Notes: generated from the letters alone by a model not told the origin. A stretch of DNA of 64,000 nt from Bradyrhizobium sp. SRL28 (GCF_018596315.1 NZ_JAHEAG010000001.1:496001-560000); one strand, 5' to 3'. Positions 44,031 to 53,646 are shown, numbered from the stretch's first letter. Numbers and translations are program-made.

Positions 44031-47000
44031 CTAGCTTATACTCTCCAACACTGCGCGAGCCTTTTCCAGATCGGCAGTGTCGTGGCCATTCGTGAACCAG
44101 CCATACTTCGCCGAGAGCAGCTTGCGCGCGCTATCAAGTCGTCCGGCATCCCGCCAGACTTGCGCCAGACTCGTCGCGGTCCGCAGTTCGAACAGCCGCG
44201 CATTCTGCCTTTGTGCCGTTGTCAATCCGCGTTGGAACAAGGTCTCCACCTCGGCAAGCGATGCGCCCTGGGAGAGTCTGGCGTAGGCTCGTACGCGAAA
44301 TTCCTCCGTCTCGCTGTAATGCTGCCCAGTTGCATCAGCCTCCGCCGCTGCTCGATCCAGCAAGGCGATAGCCTCATCGCTCCTCTGATTCTGCACCAGG
44401 ATTTCAGCTTCGCTGATCAGGAAATAGGGACTCCAGATCCTGGTTTGCGTCCTGTCGCGAATTTCCCAGCTCCGCTTCAGTCGTGCCAAGCCGTCATCCA
44501 CCGCGCCTGACCTCGCCGAAGCCCAGCCGAGAAGGGCTTCCGTGAAGCATTCCCAAAAGAACACATGATGGCGATTCACGATCCCTACAAGCTCTTCAGC
44601 GAGCGAGGAAACTGCAGCAACATCCTGCTCAACCATCGCTTTCATCGCGCAATGATAGATAACGTAGCAGCTTGTGAGGTGGTGCCCGCTTTCACGAACC
44701 TCACGCAAACTGCGCACGCACAATTCCTGAGCCTCGTCCAGATGACCGAGTTGTTGTGCGGCAATCAAATACTGTGACAAGGTCGTCGGACGTGGAATTG
44801 TCAGATAGTCGCCGAGCGTCGCAGCCGTACCCTCACGCTCGAATGCGTCGATCACCTCCAGGAACCGCTCGCGCGCGACGACCAGATCGCCGCTCGCAAG
44901 CGCGATCATTGCGCTGATGCGAACTCCCTGCGCCGCCGACGTGGCGTCGCCGGCTTGGCGCGCCAGCTCGAGAAAACTCCCAACATACTGATGCGCGCGC
45001 GGAAAATCGCACCGCACCAGAACTCCGCCAGCCCGTCCCCACAAGATGCGCAGCAATTGCCGCGTTTCTCCCAGGTCTTGACCAAGTTCGAGCAGCCGGG
45101 CGTAGTTCTGTTCGACCTCTGTCCCCGAATAGCCGCTCGTCGCGTATAGCGGCTCGATCAGGGCTATCCGGAGCTCGAATTCCCGGCGTTGAGTTGATGA
45201 ATCATGCGCAAGTTGCGCCAGTAGCGACAAAGCCCGGTTGAACTGACTGACCGCTTCAATGTTGTTGTATCGGGCCGCCGAGCGCAAAGCGGCCCGCTTC
45301 CACCAATTGATCGCCTGGTCGGTGAGACCCGCTTCGGTGAAGTGATGCGCCAATAGTTCTGGCTGCACCTCCGCGATCTGAGAAAACTTGCTCTGCAACG
45401 TCTCGCAAATGCGTTTGTGTAGCACCTGGCGACGACTAATCAGCAACGTCGAATAGGCAGCCTCCTGCACGAGCGCGTGCTTGAATGTGTAGATCACCTC
45501 CGGTGGATTTCCTCGCGCGCTGATCATGTCCGCCGCCTCGAGCAGCGCCAAAGCGGCTTCAAGTTCCTTGGACTTGGACGGTGCAACGGCAGCCAATAGC
45601 TCGAATGAGAACTCCCGCCCAATGACCGCACCAATCTGGGCAACGACCTTGCTCTCAGTCAGCCGGTCAAGACGGGCCAGCAATGAGTCCTGCAGCGTTA
45701 CCGGTATCATCGACTCGCCAGATCCCCGCTTGTCGTCATAGGAACCGGAGTTCGCCTCGAACGGGCCGGAATCGATTACGACCTTCGTCAGTTCTTCGAT
45801 GAACAACGGCATCCCGTCCGCCTTGGCGACGATTTGCTCAACAAGAGTGTCGGATAAATCCGTCCGCGCCACCCGCCGAACCAACTCGTACGACTGCCGT
45901 CGGCTCAGCCGATTGAGGCTGAACGAGGCAACCTGGCTCCGGCCGATCCACGGGGGGTCATATTCTGGTCGGTGCGTTATTATAGTCAGGATGCGAGCGC
46001 TGTTGGCCCGACCCAAGCCGCGGCTGACTGCCTCGACCGTTGTCGGATCAATCCAGTGCGCATCTTCCAATATGCATAACACTGGCTTCAGTCGCGACAG
46101 GTTCACGACCGAATCATCCAGAGCATCAAGCGTCAGGCTCTTCATCTGCTCGGGTGACGCCTCGTGTCGGGGCAAGCGATCGCCAACGGGTATCGACAGC
46201 AGATCGGCAAAGAGCGCTATCGTCTCGGGCGCCACATATCCGGGCTTCTGCATTCCGGCAATCAATCGATTCAGTTTCTCCTCCGGCCTCATGCCGAGCG
46301 TCAGTCCGGCCACGCGTTCGAAATAAGTGAAGATCGGATGCAACGCAGTATCGGTATGGAACGGAGAGCACTGCAGGCGGATGATGAAATGGCTCTCTGT
46401 CGCAATCCGGCTTGCAAGGGCCATGCATAATCGCGATTTTCCGATTCCTGCTTCGCCCGTCAGCAGGACCAACTGACGCTCGCCGTCGCACGCGGTCCGC
46501 CATCGACCAAGCAACAGCGACAGCTCATCCTCCCGACCAACAACTTCCGTCAGATCGGCGTGGTGTGTAGCATCGAAACGGCTTTCGGCCGCCGCCTCGT
46601 GCAACACGCGCCATACAGGTCTTAGGCCGGGCAGACCCTTCAAGTCGCACATGCCGAGGAATTCGAGCTCGAACATGCCCTCGACCAACCGGCGTGTGCT
46701 GCCGGCAATCGCCACCCCGTCGGGCGGAGCAAGACTCTGCAACCGTGCGGCCAGCACCGGGGTTTCGCCGACAACCGCCTCTTCCCTGGCCGCGCCCTCA
46801 CCTAAAAGGTCACCAACGACAACAAGACCGGTCGCGATTCCTGTTCGTACATGCAGCGTTACATCTGGTAGCGGGGCCAGGTTTGGTACAACCCGACCAA
46901 GCTCCAGGCCCGCGCGCACGGCCCGTTCCGCAGCATCCTCCAACGCGGCTGGATAGCCAAAATAGGCAACCAGTCCGTCCCCGGTGTATCTGGCAATGAA

Positions 47001-47384
47001 ACCGCCGAGGGAAGTCACGGCCTTTACGCACGCATCGAAGTAGACACCCATCACCGTGCGGAGTTCTTCAGGATCCAGCTTGGACGCAAGGTCAGTCGAC
47101 TCGACCATGTCGCAGATCAGCACGGTCAACTGCCGTCTCTCAGCGTCAGGCCGCGTTCGTACAAGTTGGACGGGCGCGTGCGGTTCGGTCGTTTCCCGCC
47201 CGAGAAGGTCGTCAATGGCCTTAAAAAGCTTCTTGCGGTGCCCCAGCGGTACGCCAAGACGCACCAGATCGTCGTCTGTCAGGTCAGGCAGAACATCGCT
47301 GTCGATCGCCTGATCGGAGAACAGGGCCCGGTATTGGCCAAGCCCAAGCTCTTCAAGCCACGCCCCGACGTCCAGACTTTGCAT
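44031..47384 (-). CDS. SAM domain - class III nucleotidyl cyclase - AAA ATPase - TPR-like signalling protein
   Basis: A 1117-residue multidomain protein. Residues 1-65: SAM domain (WLEELGLGQYRALFSDQAID). Residues 80-240: class III cyclase domain with metal-binding Asp92 (ICDMVEST) and Asp136 (ARYTGDGLVAYFG). Residues 280-500: ATPase with Walker A GEAGIGKS (310-317), like MalT/guanylate-cyclase-type STAND proteins. The remaining 600 residues are helical repeats (TPR-like). It might make cAMP in response to a signal sensed by the repeats. It lies downstream of and on the same strand as the polyprenyl synthetase gene (171-base gap), so it may belong to that cluster. Confidence 0.87.
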   Translation of the reverse strand: MQSLDVGAWLEELGLGQYRALFSDQAIDSDVLPDLTDDDLVRLGVPLGHRKKLFKAIDDLLGRETTEPHAPVQLVRTRPDAERRQLTVLICDMVESTDLASKLDPEELRTVMGVYFDACVKAVTSLGGFIARYTGDGLVAYFGYPAALEDAAERAVRAGLELGRVVPNLAPLPDVTLHVRTGIATGLVVVGDLLGEGAAREEAVVGETPVLAARLQSLAPPDGVAIAGSTRRLVEGMFELEFLGMCDLKGLPGLRPVWRVLHEAAAESRFDATHHADLTEVVGREDELSLLLGRWRTACDGERQLVLLTGEAGIGKSRLCMALASRIATESHFIIRLQCSPFHTDTALHPIFTYFERVAGLTLGMRPEEKLNRLIAGMQKPGYVAPETIALFADLLSIPVGDRLPRHEASPEQMKSLTLDALDDSVVNLSRLKPVLCILEDAHWIDPTTVEAVSRGLGRANSARILTIITHRPEYDPPWIGRSQVASFSLNRLSRRQSYELVRRVARTDLSDTLVEQIVAKADGMPLFIEELTKVVIDSGPFEANSGSYDDKRGSGESMIPVTLQDSLLARLDRLTESKVVAQIGAVIGREFSFELLAAVAPSKSKELEAALALLEAADMISARGNPPEVIYTFKHALVQEAAYSTLLISRRQVLHKRICETLQSKFSQIAEVQPELLAHHFTEAGLTDQAINWWKRAALRSAARYNNIEAVSQFNRALSLLAQLAHDSSTQRREFELRIALIEPLYATSGYSGTEVEQNYARLLELGQDLGETRQLLRILWGRAGGVLVRCDFPRAHQYVGSFLELARQAGDATSAAQGVRISAMIALASGDLVVARERFLEVIDAFEREGTAATLGDYLTIPRPTTLSQYLIAAQQLGHLDEAQELCVRSLREVRESGHHLTSCYVIYHCAMKAMVEQDVAAVSSLAEELVGIVNRHHVFFWECFTEALLGWASARSGAVDDGLARLKRSWEIRDRTQTRIWSPYFLISEAEILVQNQRSDEAIALLDRAAAEADATGQHYSETEEFRVRAYARLSQGASLAEVETLFQRGLTTAQRQNARLFELRTATSLAQVWRDAGRLDSARKLLSAKYGWFTNGHDTADLEKARAVLESIS

Positions 47385-47555
47385 GAGATCGCATGTCCCA
47401 GACCCCTGATCGCCTAGCGCATTTGCTCGCTCTGGTCGCCGCGACGTTGCACCTCGGCGTCATCCGGGCAGCGTCGATCCAAAGATGCACGCGCTATGTG
47501 ATCAAGGCTTCTTTCTTGAGCTTCCACTTTGGCGACCGTACACCAGAATCGCCGG

Positions 47556-48482
47556 CTAGTAGCGGCTCAATTGCCGGGTTTGTTCGATCAGCGCGATCAA
47601 TGGGGTGGGATCAACAGCGAACGATCGTGCCTCGGTTCGGCCCTCTTCGGCGATCTGGTCGAGATAAGCCTCTGCTTCCGGCAGCTTGGCGACGAAGTGC
47701 CTGCCCAGCTCTGCCAGATCGCCGCCCTCCGGGTCGCAAAATAGCTTTGCCGCTGCGGGATCGCGGATCGCTAGCGCCGCAGGTAGCGTAAGGATGCCGT
47801 CGCGCAAGTCCTCCTCTCCGCCGCCTCCGAGTGCGGCCAGCCCCTTCACATCGCCAACATCGTCGCAGCCGTGATAGAGCAGCCCCAGCAGGCCACCGAA
47901 CGTTCGCAGCCTGCCCGACCGATCGCCCAAGCAGGCGCACACCTCGAACATCGAGCCGGTGTCCTCTCCGGCGATCTTGCGCCAGTCCTCAATTCCCAGC
48001 GGTCGACGACGAAGCCGCCACTGCATGCATTCAGCCACGCCCAATCGTTTCAGCAGTTCCGAAAACAGCGCAATGCCCGTTAGGTCGTCCTTCAGCTGCA
48101 GATACCCCTCCGCCACGATGTAGCCCGAAGTCATCAAAGCCGATAGTTCGCCGAACTTGGTGTGCATGGTCGCCCGACCGCGCCGCGTCGGGGAACGATC
48201 TACAATGTCGTCAATGATCAAAGAAACATTGTGAAACAGCTCGATTACCAGCGCCGACTGCATGATCTGTTCGGGGATCGGCCCTTCGCGCACCGCCCGA
48301 TAACAGGAGAAGATCGTCAACGGACGAAAATACTTTGATCCGGTCAGGAATTGCCATTCAAGCGCTTCGCGCATCTCCTCGCTGCAGCCGTCAATCCAGC
48401 GTGCAATGCGCTGGCGCAAGTCGGCCATCTCCGTCTCGAAACCAAGTCGTGCAATGACAGATTTTGTGGTTTGCTCTTGCAT
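47556..48482 (-). CDS. polyprenyl (isoprenyl) diphosphate synthase family protein
   Basis: A 308-residue trans-prenyltransferase: the substrate-binding motif GSKYFRP (48-54), first Asp-rich motif IIDDIVDRSPTRRGRATMHT with DDxxD at residues 91-95, and second Asp-rich motif HGCDDVGDVKG. These residues bind the diphosphate through Mg2+; product length cannot be told with certainty. Clustering with a desaturase-like flavoprotein suggests a dedicated isoprenoid product rather than housekeeping ubiquinone or undecaprenyl chains. Confidence 0.9.
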   Translation of the reverse strand: MQEQTTKSVIARLGFETEMADLRQRIARWIDGCSEEMREALEWQFLTGSKYFRPLTIFSCYRAVREGPIPEQIMQSALVIELFHNVSLIIDDIVDRSPTRRGRATMHTKFGELSALMTSGYIVAEGYLQLKDDLTGIALFSELLKRLGVAECMQWRLRRRPLGIEDWRKIAGEDTGSMFEVCACLGDRSGRLRTFGGLLGLLYHGCDDVGDVKGLAALGGGGEEDLRDGILTLPAALAIRDPAAAKLFCDPEGGDLAELGRHFVAKLPEAEAYLDQIAEEGRTEARSFAVDPTPLIALIEQTRQLSRY

Positions 48483-48499
48483 GTTTGAAACGCGCCGCC

Positions 48500-49123
48500 C
48501 TAAATTTTACTGCGCCAGCGCCTTCGGTAGGATCCGGACAGGTCGGGTTGTTGAAAATTCTGCGCTAGGCTCTCATCCAAATTACTCAACTCGCTCTGCA
48601 AAATGCGCGCTTCCCTGACAGCCAGGTCCCCCACCTCACGCAGCAATGCACGCAATTCATCGGCCGCAAGGAGGCGCTCAGCTCCCGACGCACGGCCGTC
48701 GGCCGCGTTGACGCCAACGGCCTGAGCGAACCTCGCTTGATGACTTGCGAGTATTTGAGCCAGTCCGAACCAGTAACTGGCCGACCTGTTCGCGGCGATC
48801 ATCATGGCGTGGCCCATTGGCACCACGAAATCAGTGGCAACCGAATTCTCCTGGCCGCCTGGCGGCGAACCAATCGCCCCCTCGGCGCTCGACTGGTCGA
48901 ATCGCTGGCGATTGGCGGCGGCCAAATCAGCCATCGCGCCGAGCATGCCGATCATGGGTCCCAGCAGCGTTGCCCCGAGCAAGCCCGTCCCCGGGTTGCC
49001 GGCCGTGGGTTGCACGGTCATGTTTTCCCGAAGGCCAACACCCGCCAACCAGGCGTCACGCATTGCCATGAAAATGCCGGTGAGAGGGTCGTGCGCCGAT
49101 CGATCGGGACCAGAACCAAACAT
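48500..49123 (-). CDS. hypothetical protein of the isoprenoid cluster
   Basis: A 207-residue protein that I do not recognise. The N-terminal half is Gly/Met/Leu-rich (GTGLLGATLLGPMIGMLGAM, ADLAAANRQRFDQ), the C-terminal half helical and Ala-rich with RALLREVGDLAVREARILQS. It resembles amphipathic granule-associated (phasin-like) proteins in composition, without a clear family match. AAGGGAG eight bases upstream supports ATG 49123. It is 17 bases upstream of the polyprenyl synthetase, so probably co-transcribed. Confidence 0.65.
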   Translation of the reverse strand: MFGSGPDRSAHDPLTGIFMAMRDAWLAGVGLRENMTVQPTAGNPGTGLLGATLLGPMIGMLGAMADLAAANRQRFDQSSAEGAIGSPPGGQENSVATDFVVPMGHAMMIAANRSASYWFGLAQILASHQARFAQAVGVNAADGRASGAERLLAADELRALLREVGDLAVREARILQSELSNLDESLAQNFQQPDLSGSYRRRWRSKI

Positions 49124-49248
49124 GCCTTCTCCCTTTGACATTCTGAAAATCTGTGCGCCGCACTGTTACCCCGACCCTGCGTCGCGCTGGGTGGCGTGCG
49201 GTTGCGGAGCGCAACCAGCACTTTGTTTCCCGGCAATTTAGACGACGG

Positions 49249-49593
49249 TCAATCCCGGACCATGGCGCGCCGTCCACGCAAATTGTCATATCGCGAAAGG
49301 AATTCCATCATTGAAAACCGCGGCAGGCCAGCGAAGTCACGACAGAGGTCTGCCAAACCCGGCCGGGATGCTCCGGAAATCCTGGCCCCATCGACTGGAT
49401 GCGCAGGCCCGGCAGCCCCGCCTTTGGGCTGTGTTTCCGCAGCAAGCGTCAGGAGCGCTTCCTGATACGCCTGCCCCATTAGCTGGGCATAGCGGCCAGT
49501 GGCATCGGCGAACGCGCCCGCCGCGGCCGATTGGGCCAGAAGCATTTCGGTGAAGATTGTCCGATAGTTTGCCTGCATCCGGTAGTATTCCAT
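49249..49593 (-). CDS. hypothetical small phasin-like helical protein
   Basis: A 114-residue Ala-rich, largely helical protein (IFTEMLLAQSAAAGAFADAT, GRYAQLMGQAYQEALLTLAA), of the length and composition of phasins that coat polyester or lipid inclusions. No motif proves this. The start is placed at ATG 49593, with an in-frame TTG-preceded longer form to 49620. It is the first gene of the minus-strand cluster and is divergent from the flavoprotein at 49654 with a 60-base shared promoter region. Confidence 0.6.
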   Translation of the reverse strand: MEYYRMQANYRTIFTEMLLAQSAAAGAFADATGRYAQLMGQAYQEALLTLAAETQPKGGAAGPAHPVDGARISGASRPGLADLCRDFAGLPRFSMMEFLSRYDNLRGRRAMVRD

Positions 49594-49653
49594 TGATTTG
49601 CAATCAACGAGAAGCGACAATCTTGGTATTATCTAGTGCAACTCGAGGGCGAG

Positions 49654-51237
49654 ATGCCAGAAGTAATTGTAATCGGTTCCGGTTTAGCCGGTATGTCCGC
49701 AGCCACCCGATTGATGGAGCAGGGCTTCGACATAACATTATATGAGCAGAACAATTTTCTCGGCGGCAAGCTTGGCGCCCATAGGGACAGCCACACACCC
49801 GATCCGCACGAACATTGCTACCACATGTACCTGAACTGGTACAATAATTTCTGGCAATTTATGAGTGAGATCGGCGCGATCGACAAATTCGTGCCAAGCC
49901 CTGTCATCGGCTGCCGCTTTTCGGGAGACAAGCAGACGCGGCCATATCTCACCAATCCCGGATCGCCCGCGACCATTTTGACCAACATGCTGAACGGCGT
50001 CGCGTCCCCTGCGGACCAATTCCTGTCGGCGTATTCGTTGCTCGACCTCATCGGCACGCAATCGATGTCAGGGACCGTGCTGGAGCAAACCTCTGTTAGC
50101 GGTTTTTTCCGATCAAGGGGCTACAGCACTGAAGGTTCGATAGCAGCCTCTGCCCGCACCTTGGCGGAGGCCTTCGCCTCGCCAAGTTACCTTTCCTCCG
50201 CGCGAAGCTATCAGAGCTTGATAAAGTACGGGTATCCCAACCCGGCTCCATCCTTGTGGCTACTCACGCAGAACACCAACGACGCCATCTTCGAGCCGTG
50301 GAGACAGCACCTTGAAGCGCGTGCAAAGGTTCTTGGGCGCCGCTTCGATATTCAGTACCGGACGCGGGTGGAAACCCTACACCTGAGGGATGGCCAGGTG
50401 CGCGGATTGACACTCGGCGAGATGCCGGAGGAGCCCACCACCGACCGCAACGACGAGCCGGTGGCAAGCAAAACGTGGGAGATCGACGTTCCCGGTGATC
50501 TGGTACTCGCGGTGCCGCCAGGCCCGCTCGGTCGCCTCGTTAGCCCGGAGGTCGCGGCTTGCGCACCCAAGCTTGAAACGGTTCGCGAGCTTCGATCGGA
50601 GCCTATGATCTCCCTTGATGCGTATTTCAAGTGCAGGATCCCCGGCCTGACCAGCAGCATTACGCTGCTTCTGGGCTCGAAATACAATCTAAGTCTGCTC
50701 GACATTTCGCAGGTCTGGAGCGACTGGCCAGCGGGAGGAGGCACCGCGCTTAACGTCATCTCCTCGAATGCCAACTTGATCGCCGACTATCCGAAAGAAG
50801 TCATTTTGGACGTAATGCTCAAGGAACTGCAACGCTTCCTCGACTTCAAACTTGATGATGTGGACTACGACCGCTGCCATGTTCAAACCAATGTCGGCGA
50901 AGAGCTTTTCGTCAACCAGGTCGGCAGCTGGGACTACCGCCCAAAGGCGACTTGTGAGATTCCGAACCTCTTTCTGGCGGGTGATTTCTGCCAGACTTTT
51001 ATCGATGTCGTCACGGTCGAAGGAGCCGTGGTCAGCGGCCTGTTGGCGGCCGAGGCATTGCGCCGCAAGCGCAAGATTGGCGCTCCGATCGATATCATCC
51101 GGCCGGATTCCTATCCGGCGCTTCTTCCAGCGGCGCTCGCGGCGGCTCTACGCCCTGCGGCCTGGGCCGCAAAGGGAGTGTCAGTGGCCGATTCCATGAT
51201 GCGCGCAAGTTTCTCCCGGATTTTTCCCAACGGATGA
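49654..51237 (+). CDS. FAD-dependent oxidoreductase, phytoene desaturase / HpnE-like
   Basis: A 527-residue flavoprotein of the amine-oxidase/phytoene-desaturase superfamily: N-terminal dinucleotide motif VIGSGLAGMSAATRLMEQGF, DITLYEQNNFLGGKLGAH, and the C-terminal FAD-binding segment PNLFLAGDFCQTFIDVVTVE. Enzymes of this superfamily desaturate carotenoid precursors or act on squalene intermediates in hopanoid synthesis (HpnE). ATG 49654 has GAGG upstream. Beside a polyprenyl synthetase, it probably oxidises or desaturates an isoprenoid; the exact reaction is not known. Confidence 0.88.
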   Translation: MPEVIVIGSGLAGMSAATRLMEQGFDITLYEQNNFLGGKLGAHRDSHTPDPHEHCYHMYLNWYNNFWQFMSEIGAIDKFVPSPVIGCRFSGDKQTRPYLTNPGSPATILTNMLNGVASPADQFLSAYSLLDLIGTQSMSGTVLEQTSVSGFFRSRGYSTEGSIAASARTLAEAFASPSYLSSARSYQSLIKYGYPNPAPSLWLLTQNTNDAIFEPWRQHLEARAKVLGRRFDIQYRTRVETLHLRDGQVRGLTLGEMPEEPTTDRNDEPVASKTWEIDVPGDLVLAVPPGPLGRLVSPEVAACAPKLETVRELRSEPMISLDAYFKCRIPGLTSSITLLLGSKYNLSLLDISQVWSDWPAGGGTALNVISSNANLIADYPKEVILDVMLKELQRFLDFKLDDVDYDRCHVQTNVGEELFVNQVGSWDYRPKATCEIPNLFLAGDFCQTFIDVVTVEGAVVSGLLAAEALRRKRKIGAPIDIIRPDSYPALLPAALAAALRPAAWAAKGVSVADSMMRASFSRIFPNG

Positions 51238-51256
51238 TCTTGGACGCTGCAACTCA

Positions 51257-52372
51257 TCAAGGAAAATCCAGCAACCGGGGCGGACCGTAAACTGCGGTCT
51301 GCCGCTCCGTCCAGCCATTTGCAGCTGGCAACCGGTCGGCGATGTCGAAACCGCGCAGCATCTCGCATACGCAAACCGACTTGCCGTCGGCACACAGACA
51401 CAAGCCGTCTCCCGACCTGCCCAATTCAAGTCTCACCGAGCCGCCGATCTGCGTTCCCTCTCCACTGCCGCTTTTCGTCGTCATTGCCCAATAAGTCCGC
51501 CGTTCCGGATCCGCTCCACGTCGAGAGATGGAGAAGGTCGGCAGATCGGAAGACCGTGCATCGCCGAAGCGCGGAAAGCGGATCGACAACGCCTTGCCCT
51601 TCGCGTTCGGAACGCCGAATAGCACGTTGTCCGCGGCATAACGGACCGCAAGCTTGGGGCAGACGATCTTCTCTAATCCCCACGCGATGCGGGCGGCCTC
51701 TTTGGTGAACTCCTGCGTGACGACAATCGCCAGGTAATAGGCGAACAATTGCTTTGCGGGATCGCCCTTCACGGTCACTGTCAACGCAACAACGAACTCC
51801 GGATAAACGCCAAAATCGCTATTGCGATAATCCACTCCGACAACCATGAGCGGCGTCCGCCCGCCGCCGGCATCGAACGCCGACAGGATTTCGCGCACGT
51901 CTTCGCCAAGCGCATCGTTAGCCGCCTTGATGTCCACGAAAAACATCGCCCATCCCTGCGAGGCGTCCAGAACCCGTGCCGGCATTGCGAACGGTTTGCC
52001 GTCCACCTCGAAAATCTCTCCATCCGGTTCAGGCCCGGTGTGCTCGTCACCAATGTAGGGCTCCAGACCCGCATCCGGTCGCCGGGTCAATTCCATCGCC
52101 GCCTTTTCGGCAGCCGAGGGCGCTATCGTCGCCAACTCACCCAGGCAATTCACGTAGCCGCTGATCACGCCCCGCAGCAACGCCTCCGGCGGCACGGATG
52201 CCATCGCGCCCCGCACTAAACGGTCGACCTCGTATCCCCAATTGCGACTGGCTATTGTCCACCATTGGCCGTACGCCTCCGCGCCAAAACGAAGTGCCAC
52301 CTCTCCGACGCGCAGCAGGTGGTCGCTACGCGATGGCCGGCGTGACCCTGGGCGAGACAGAATGTGCGGCAT
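51257..52372 (-). CDS. acetoacetate-decarboxylase-like protein with phasin-like N-terminal domain
   Basis: A 371-residue protein in two parts. Residues about 15-95 are amphipathic and Ala/Leu-rich (LRVGEVALRFGAEAYGQWWT, GMASVPPEALL-like segment), phasin-like in character. From about 130 an acetoacetate-decarboxylase fold follows: VVGVDYRNSDFGVYPEFVVA, FTKEAARIAWGLEKIVCPKL (Lys at the expected active-site neighbourhood) and FGVPNAKGKALSIRFP. CAGGAG precedes the ATG. It converges on the flavoprotein gene with 19 bases between stops. Decarboxylase activity on an isoprenoid keto acid is conceivable but not shown. Confidence 0.75.
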   Translation of the reverse strand: MPHILSRPGSRRPSRSDHLLRVGEVALRFGAEAYGQWWTIASRNWGYEVDRLVRGAMASVPPEALLRGVISGYVNCLGELATIAPSAAEKAAMELTRRPDAGLEPYIGDEHTGPEPDGEIFEVDGKPFAMPARVLDASQGWAMFFVDIKAANDALGEDVREILSAFDAGGGRTPLMVVGVDYRNSDFGVYPEFVVALTVTVKGDPAKQLFAYYLAIVVTQEFTKEAARIAWGLEKIVCPKLAVRYAADNVLFGVPNAKGKALSIRFPRFGDARSSDLPTFSISRRGADPERRTYWAMTTKSGSGEGTQIGGSVRLELGRSGDGLCLCADGKSVCVCEMLRGFDIADRLPAANGWTERQTAVYGPPRLLDFP

Positions 52373-53539
52373 GACGAAAACTCCTGGCCTGCGCCGATCG
52401 GGCGATTCGTCTGCGGCCGACAGAGCGCGCTAAGCTAGATGTAAATCATGATAATGAAATAGTGGCTGCCATGATGTTACACGGAGGCGGGCCGAACTCA
52501 AGTTCGCTTTGCTATCTGAAGGCGAACGGATAACTGCGGCCTCAGTGAAGACTACCTTTGTTGGCAGCCTCCTTGCTCCTTTGGGTCCGTTAGCTAAAAG
52601 CCCACAAACACTTGCTGATGCCACGCAAGGTCCGTTTAAGACCGCACACCGCCCGGATCTGCCCTGCCGACTTGTGATGATGATCGGAGATACTCTTGAT
52701 CCATCATTTGCAAACCCGCGAGGTTCTTCAGCAAGGATGTCGCCGATGCTCCTCAATTTCCGGAGCTGCAAAGTTCTCGTCGTGATCAAATCCAACATCT
52801 AGATAGAGCGCGCGGGTCGGTTTGAGTCCGCCCCCGGCGGCGACTATCTCTAGAATCTTTAGCCGACTCCGCCACGGCAATACTCCGTAGCGCCGATACG
52901 AAGCTCCGTGGTCGTTGTTGTGTAAAGCGATGTGGTCCCTGATATCGCCGCGCGCGAAACGCATCAGCGGCTCTAGAAATTTTCGTGCGTCACCCTAAAA
53001 AGACTTTTTCAACACAATCCGCCAGAAGCGGTCGTTCGATAACCGCTCAATATGCGAATCCCCTGCTTGAGCTGTCTCACCTAGATCGCGCGCAAGCCGG
53101 GCTTTGCCCCAAACTTTCGCCTGAGTTATGGAGCGAATTCATCCGCTCGTGCAGACGAGGCGCTACCATTGAGCGCAAGGGATCGCAGAGATCGAAGGAA
53201 GGCGAGCAAAATCATAGAAGGTTGGTAGCGAGAGAGCGCTACCAACCCACGCTGCAAGGATTCTTTGTTCTCAAGCTCGGCCACGCGGCTAAGCGCAAGT
53301 TAGGTCCCGGCGTTTGCCATCCCAGGCAATTGAGGTCAGCTCTTCGGCGGCAAGTGTGTCTCTCCTGCCCCCGACCATTTGTCGTGCACCCCACTCGGCC
53401 TTAGTGGCCCGTCCCATTTCTGAAGGACTGCTCACACTGGTCGTTGAGCCGTACTTTGGTTCTAATCCATCAACGGGCAGCGGAACGACGCCGTTCAGAA
53501 TGAAGCCCCGAGAAGACGATTTAGGTAAGTAATATCAAA
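52373..53539. other. 1.2-kb stretch without a recognised gene
   Basis: Frames such as 52985-53404 (+) and 52728-52964 (-) show no recognisable motif, ribosome site or neighbour logic, and the first half is more AT-rich than its flanks. It separates the isoprenoid cluster from the mobile island and may be degraded DNA. Confidence 0.45.
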
Positions 53540-53571
53540 TGGCTGGGGCGGGAGGGATCGAACCCTGCTCC
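53540..53571 (-). repeat. tRNA-Gln-like 3' fragment, probable attachment site
   Basis: Read on the minus strand the stretch is GGAGCAGGGTTCGATCCCTC then CCGCCCCAGCCA: a T-loop (GGTTCGATC), an acceptor 3' strand CGCCCCAG and the terminal CCA of a rhizobial-type tRNA-Gln. The rest of a tRNA (no CGCCCCA complement at the 5' side, no anticodon arm) is absent. Integrases leave such 3' duplicates at the distal edge of an integrated element, and a block of phage-like genes begins 75 bases further on. Confidence 0.65.
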
Positions 53572-53646
53572 ATAGCACTGTAACAACATAGCTTTTTCAG
53601 TTCGCCTTCACCCGTTTGATTCTTTTGACTCGGGAGGAGGGCCGCC

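Noticed and set aside
52985..53404. A 139-residue plus-strand frame in the gap before the island
   Set aside because: No motif, ribosome site or neighbour support.
53540..53615. A complete tRNA on the minus strand
   Set aside because: Only the T-loop and acceptor 3' end fit; no 5' acceptor complement, D-arm or anticodon arm can be folded.
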